Shown: one piece after another, positions 63,256 to 64,000 of the stretch | Layout: the number at the start of each line of letters is the position of its first letter | Position numbering within the stretch: the first letter of the stretch is position 1 | Source of the DNA: a virus | Strand: one strand, 5' to 3' | DNA length: 64,000 bases | IMG/VR virus record: IMGVR_UViG_3300023179_000029 | Location: 62,001-126,000 of that record | The notes under the pieces: model-generated | What the model was told of the DNA's origin: nothing | Seen by the model: only the letters and a program-made list of their open reading frames with translations | The model's database searches: none | Made by a program: the position numbers and the translations under genes

Positions 63256-64000
63256 TGTGGGACTTTTCTTTTCAAAAAGAATCTACTAATAACCACCATT
63301 GGAGGCCGGGAAGCCTCGGTGCTGGTTATATCACCGCGCCAACAAATACGCCAGATTCTTTTGATTTATTACAAATGGATGTGACCACTTGGGTCATTGG
63401 TCCAGATCAAACGCAGGATGTTCACCGCGAATATATGCGCAGTCGTCCTGTTACTCCTATCCTATTTCAATTTTATATCAGTCCTACGGGCGGAATACAT
63501 GATGGCGGCAAGGGATTTAAAAACCGCACAGGTAAGCCTGTAAAGGCCGTCATTAATTATTTACATCGTCTTGACAACCGTTTATACAACGGTCATGATG
63601 AGATTAAAGTTAATCGTTTAAGTAATGCAGAGATAGACTCTGCTCTTCACTTTAATACTAAAACAGGCGAGCCATGTTATTGCGGATTTGGTCAAAGCAG
63701 AAAAACTAAATCTTTGATGAGAGAAGCCAACCTTAAGTATAAGGATCTTAAACGCGGGGAAGTTCCAAAATGGATGGACGAAGATGAAGCACAACAATTA
63801 CAAAAGTTTTTAACTGCCATTGTTGAAGGCGGCACCGGATACAGGGCCACACCCGGAATCAAAAAGATTGTTCCATGGCTTATTCAGCAATTAAAAACTG
63901 GATCTTTAAAATTCAATAATGGAAAAAATGAGGACGAGCGTTTTTCACGCGATCCATATTTTGTAATCATGGAAGAAGGTCCAAATCAAGCCAAAAGGTT
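63255..64000 (+). CDS. Unknown protein, N-terminal part (partial)
   Basis: At least 248 residues, running off the right edge. Starts MWDFSFQKESTNNHHW; TAATG overlap with the previous stop shows translational coupling. Contains EYMRSRPVTPILFQFYISP, a Gly-rich turn, CYCGFGQSRKTKSL (two Cys) and basic helices. No family recognised; terminase and portal signatures were looked for and not seen in this part. Confidence 0.5.
   Translation, partial: MWDFSFQKESTNNHHWRPGSLGAGYITAPTNTPDSFDLLQMDVTTWVIGPDQTQDVHREYMRSRPVTPILFQFYISPTGGIHDGGKGFKNRTGKPVKAVINYLHRLDNRLYNGHDEIKVNRLSNAEIDSALHFNTKTGEPCYCGFGQSRKTKSLMREANLKYKDLKRGEVPKWMDEDEAQQLQKFLTAIVEGGTGYRATPGIKKIVPWLIQQLKTGSLKFNNGKNEDERFSRDPYFVIMEEGPNQAKR

Noticed and set aside
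1-64000. Terminase, portal, integrase, DNA polymerase and tRNA genes
   Set aside because: Looked for their signatures in all proteins; none seen, so they probably lie outside the window.

Overview
The window is part of the genome of a large tailed dsDNA phage with a contractile tail. A leftward (minus-strand) virion block includes a tail sheath, tail tube, frameshifted tail-assembly chaperone, the start of the tape measure, major capsid protein, prohead protease and several very large fibres. Genes are packed tightly, with ATGA-type overlaps and many stops sharing bases with the next start. No tRNA, integrase, terminase, portal, DNA polymerase or CRISPR array was found, so the genome continues on both sides. 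The host is probably an actinobacterium. Supporting hints are leaderless starts, GC-rich hairpins without U-tracts after genes, ThyX, DUF932 and MazG-like proteins, and a secreted NlpC/P60 protein; the composition leans AT-rich by eye. This is inference, not proof.

Layout. 1-11.8 kb (minus): tape-measure N-terminus, chaperone pair with a -1 frameshift, tube, sheath, terminator/neck proteins, major capsid and decoration protein. Two rightward genes interrupt it: a membrane protein at 1.1-1.6 kb and a secreted NlpC/P60 protein at 9.4-10.0 kb. 11.9-20.3 kb: prohead protease and large zinc-ribbon proteins. 20.3-33 kb: fibre region, including an 1807-residue fibre in which an SGNH esterase domain appears inserted in a glycoside-hydrolase barrel. 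33-45.6 kb: more virion-block genes of unknown function, a MazG-like enzyme and a 962-residue zinc-ribbon/GIY-YIG-like fusion. Rightward islands here carry a glycosylase-like protein, ThyX and a virion-like protein.

46-62.5 kb: an accessory region of about 45 small leftward genes. Its most striking feature is a repeated promoter cassette found 21 times: two TTTACC-like boxes one helical turn apart, exactly 10 nt, then a TAnnnT -10 box, with no -35 hexamer in the usual place. Many copies follow a GC-rich hairpin, so genes form insulated terminator-promoter units; some transcripts should be leaderless. Five promoters lead into a conserved G-rich start rather than a gene, one drives a roughly 300-nt stretch with no ORF, and six stem-loops stand in a row before a secreted lytic-enzyme gene. 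The right edge (62.6-64 kb) starts a new rightward operon.

Functionally, the virion block builds capsid, neck, contractile tail and polysaccharide-degrading fibres. The small-gene region probably serves early host takeover under one regulator that reads the TTTACC boxes, but that regulator was not identified. Family names come from recalled motifs and gene order; no database search was made.
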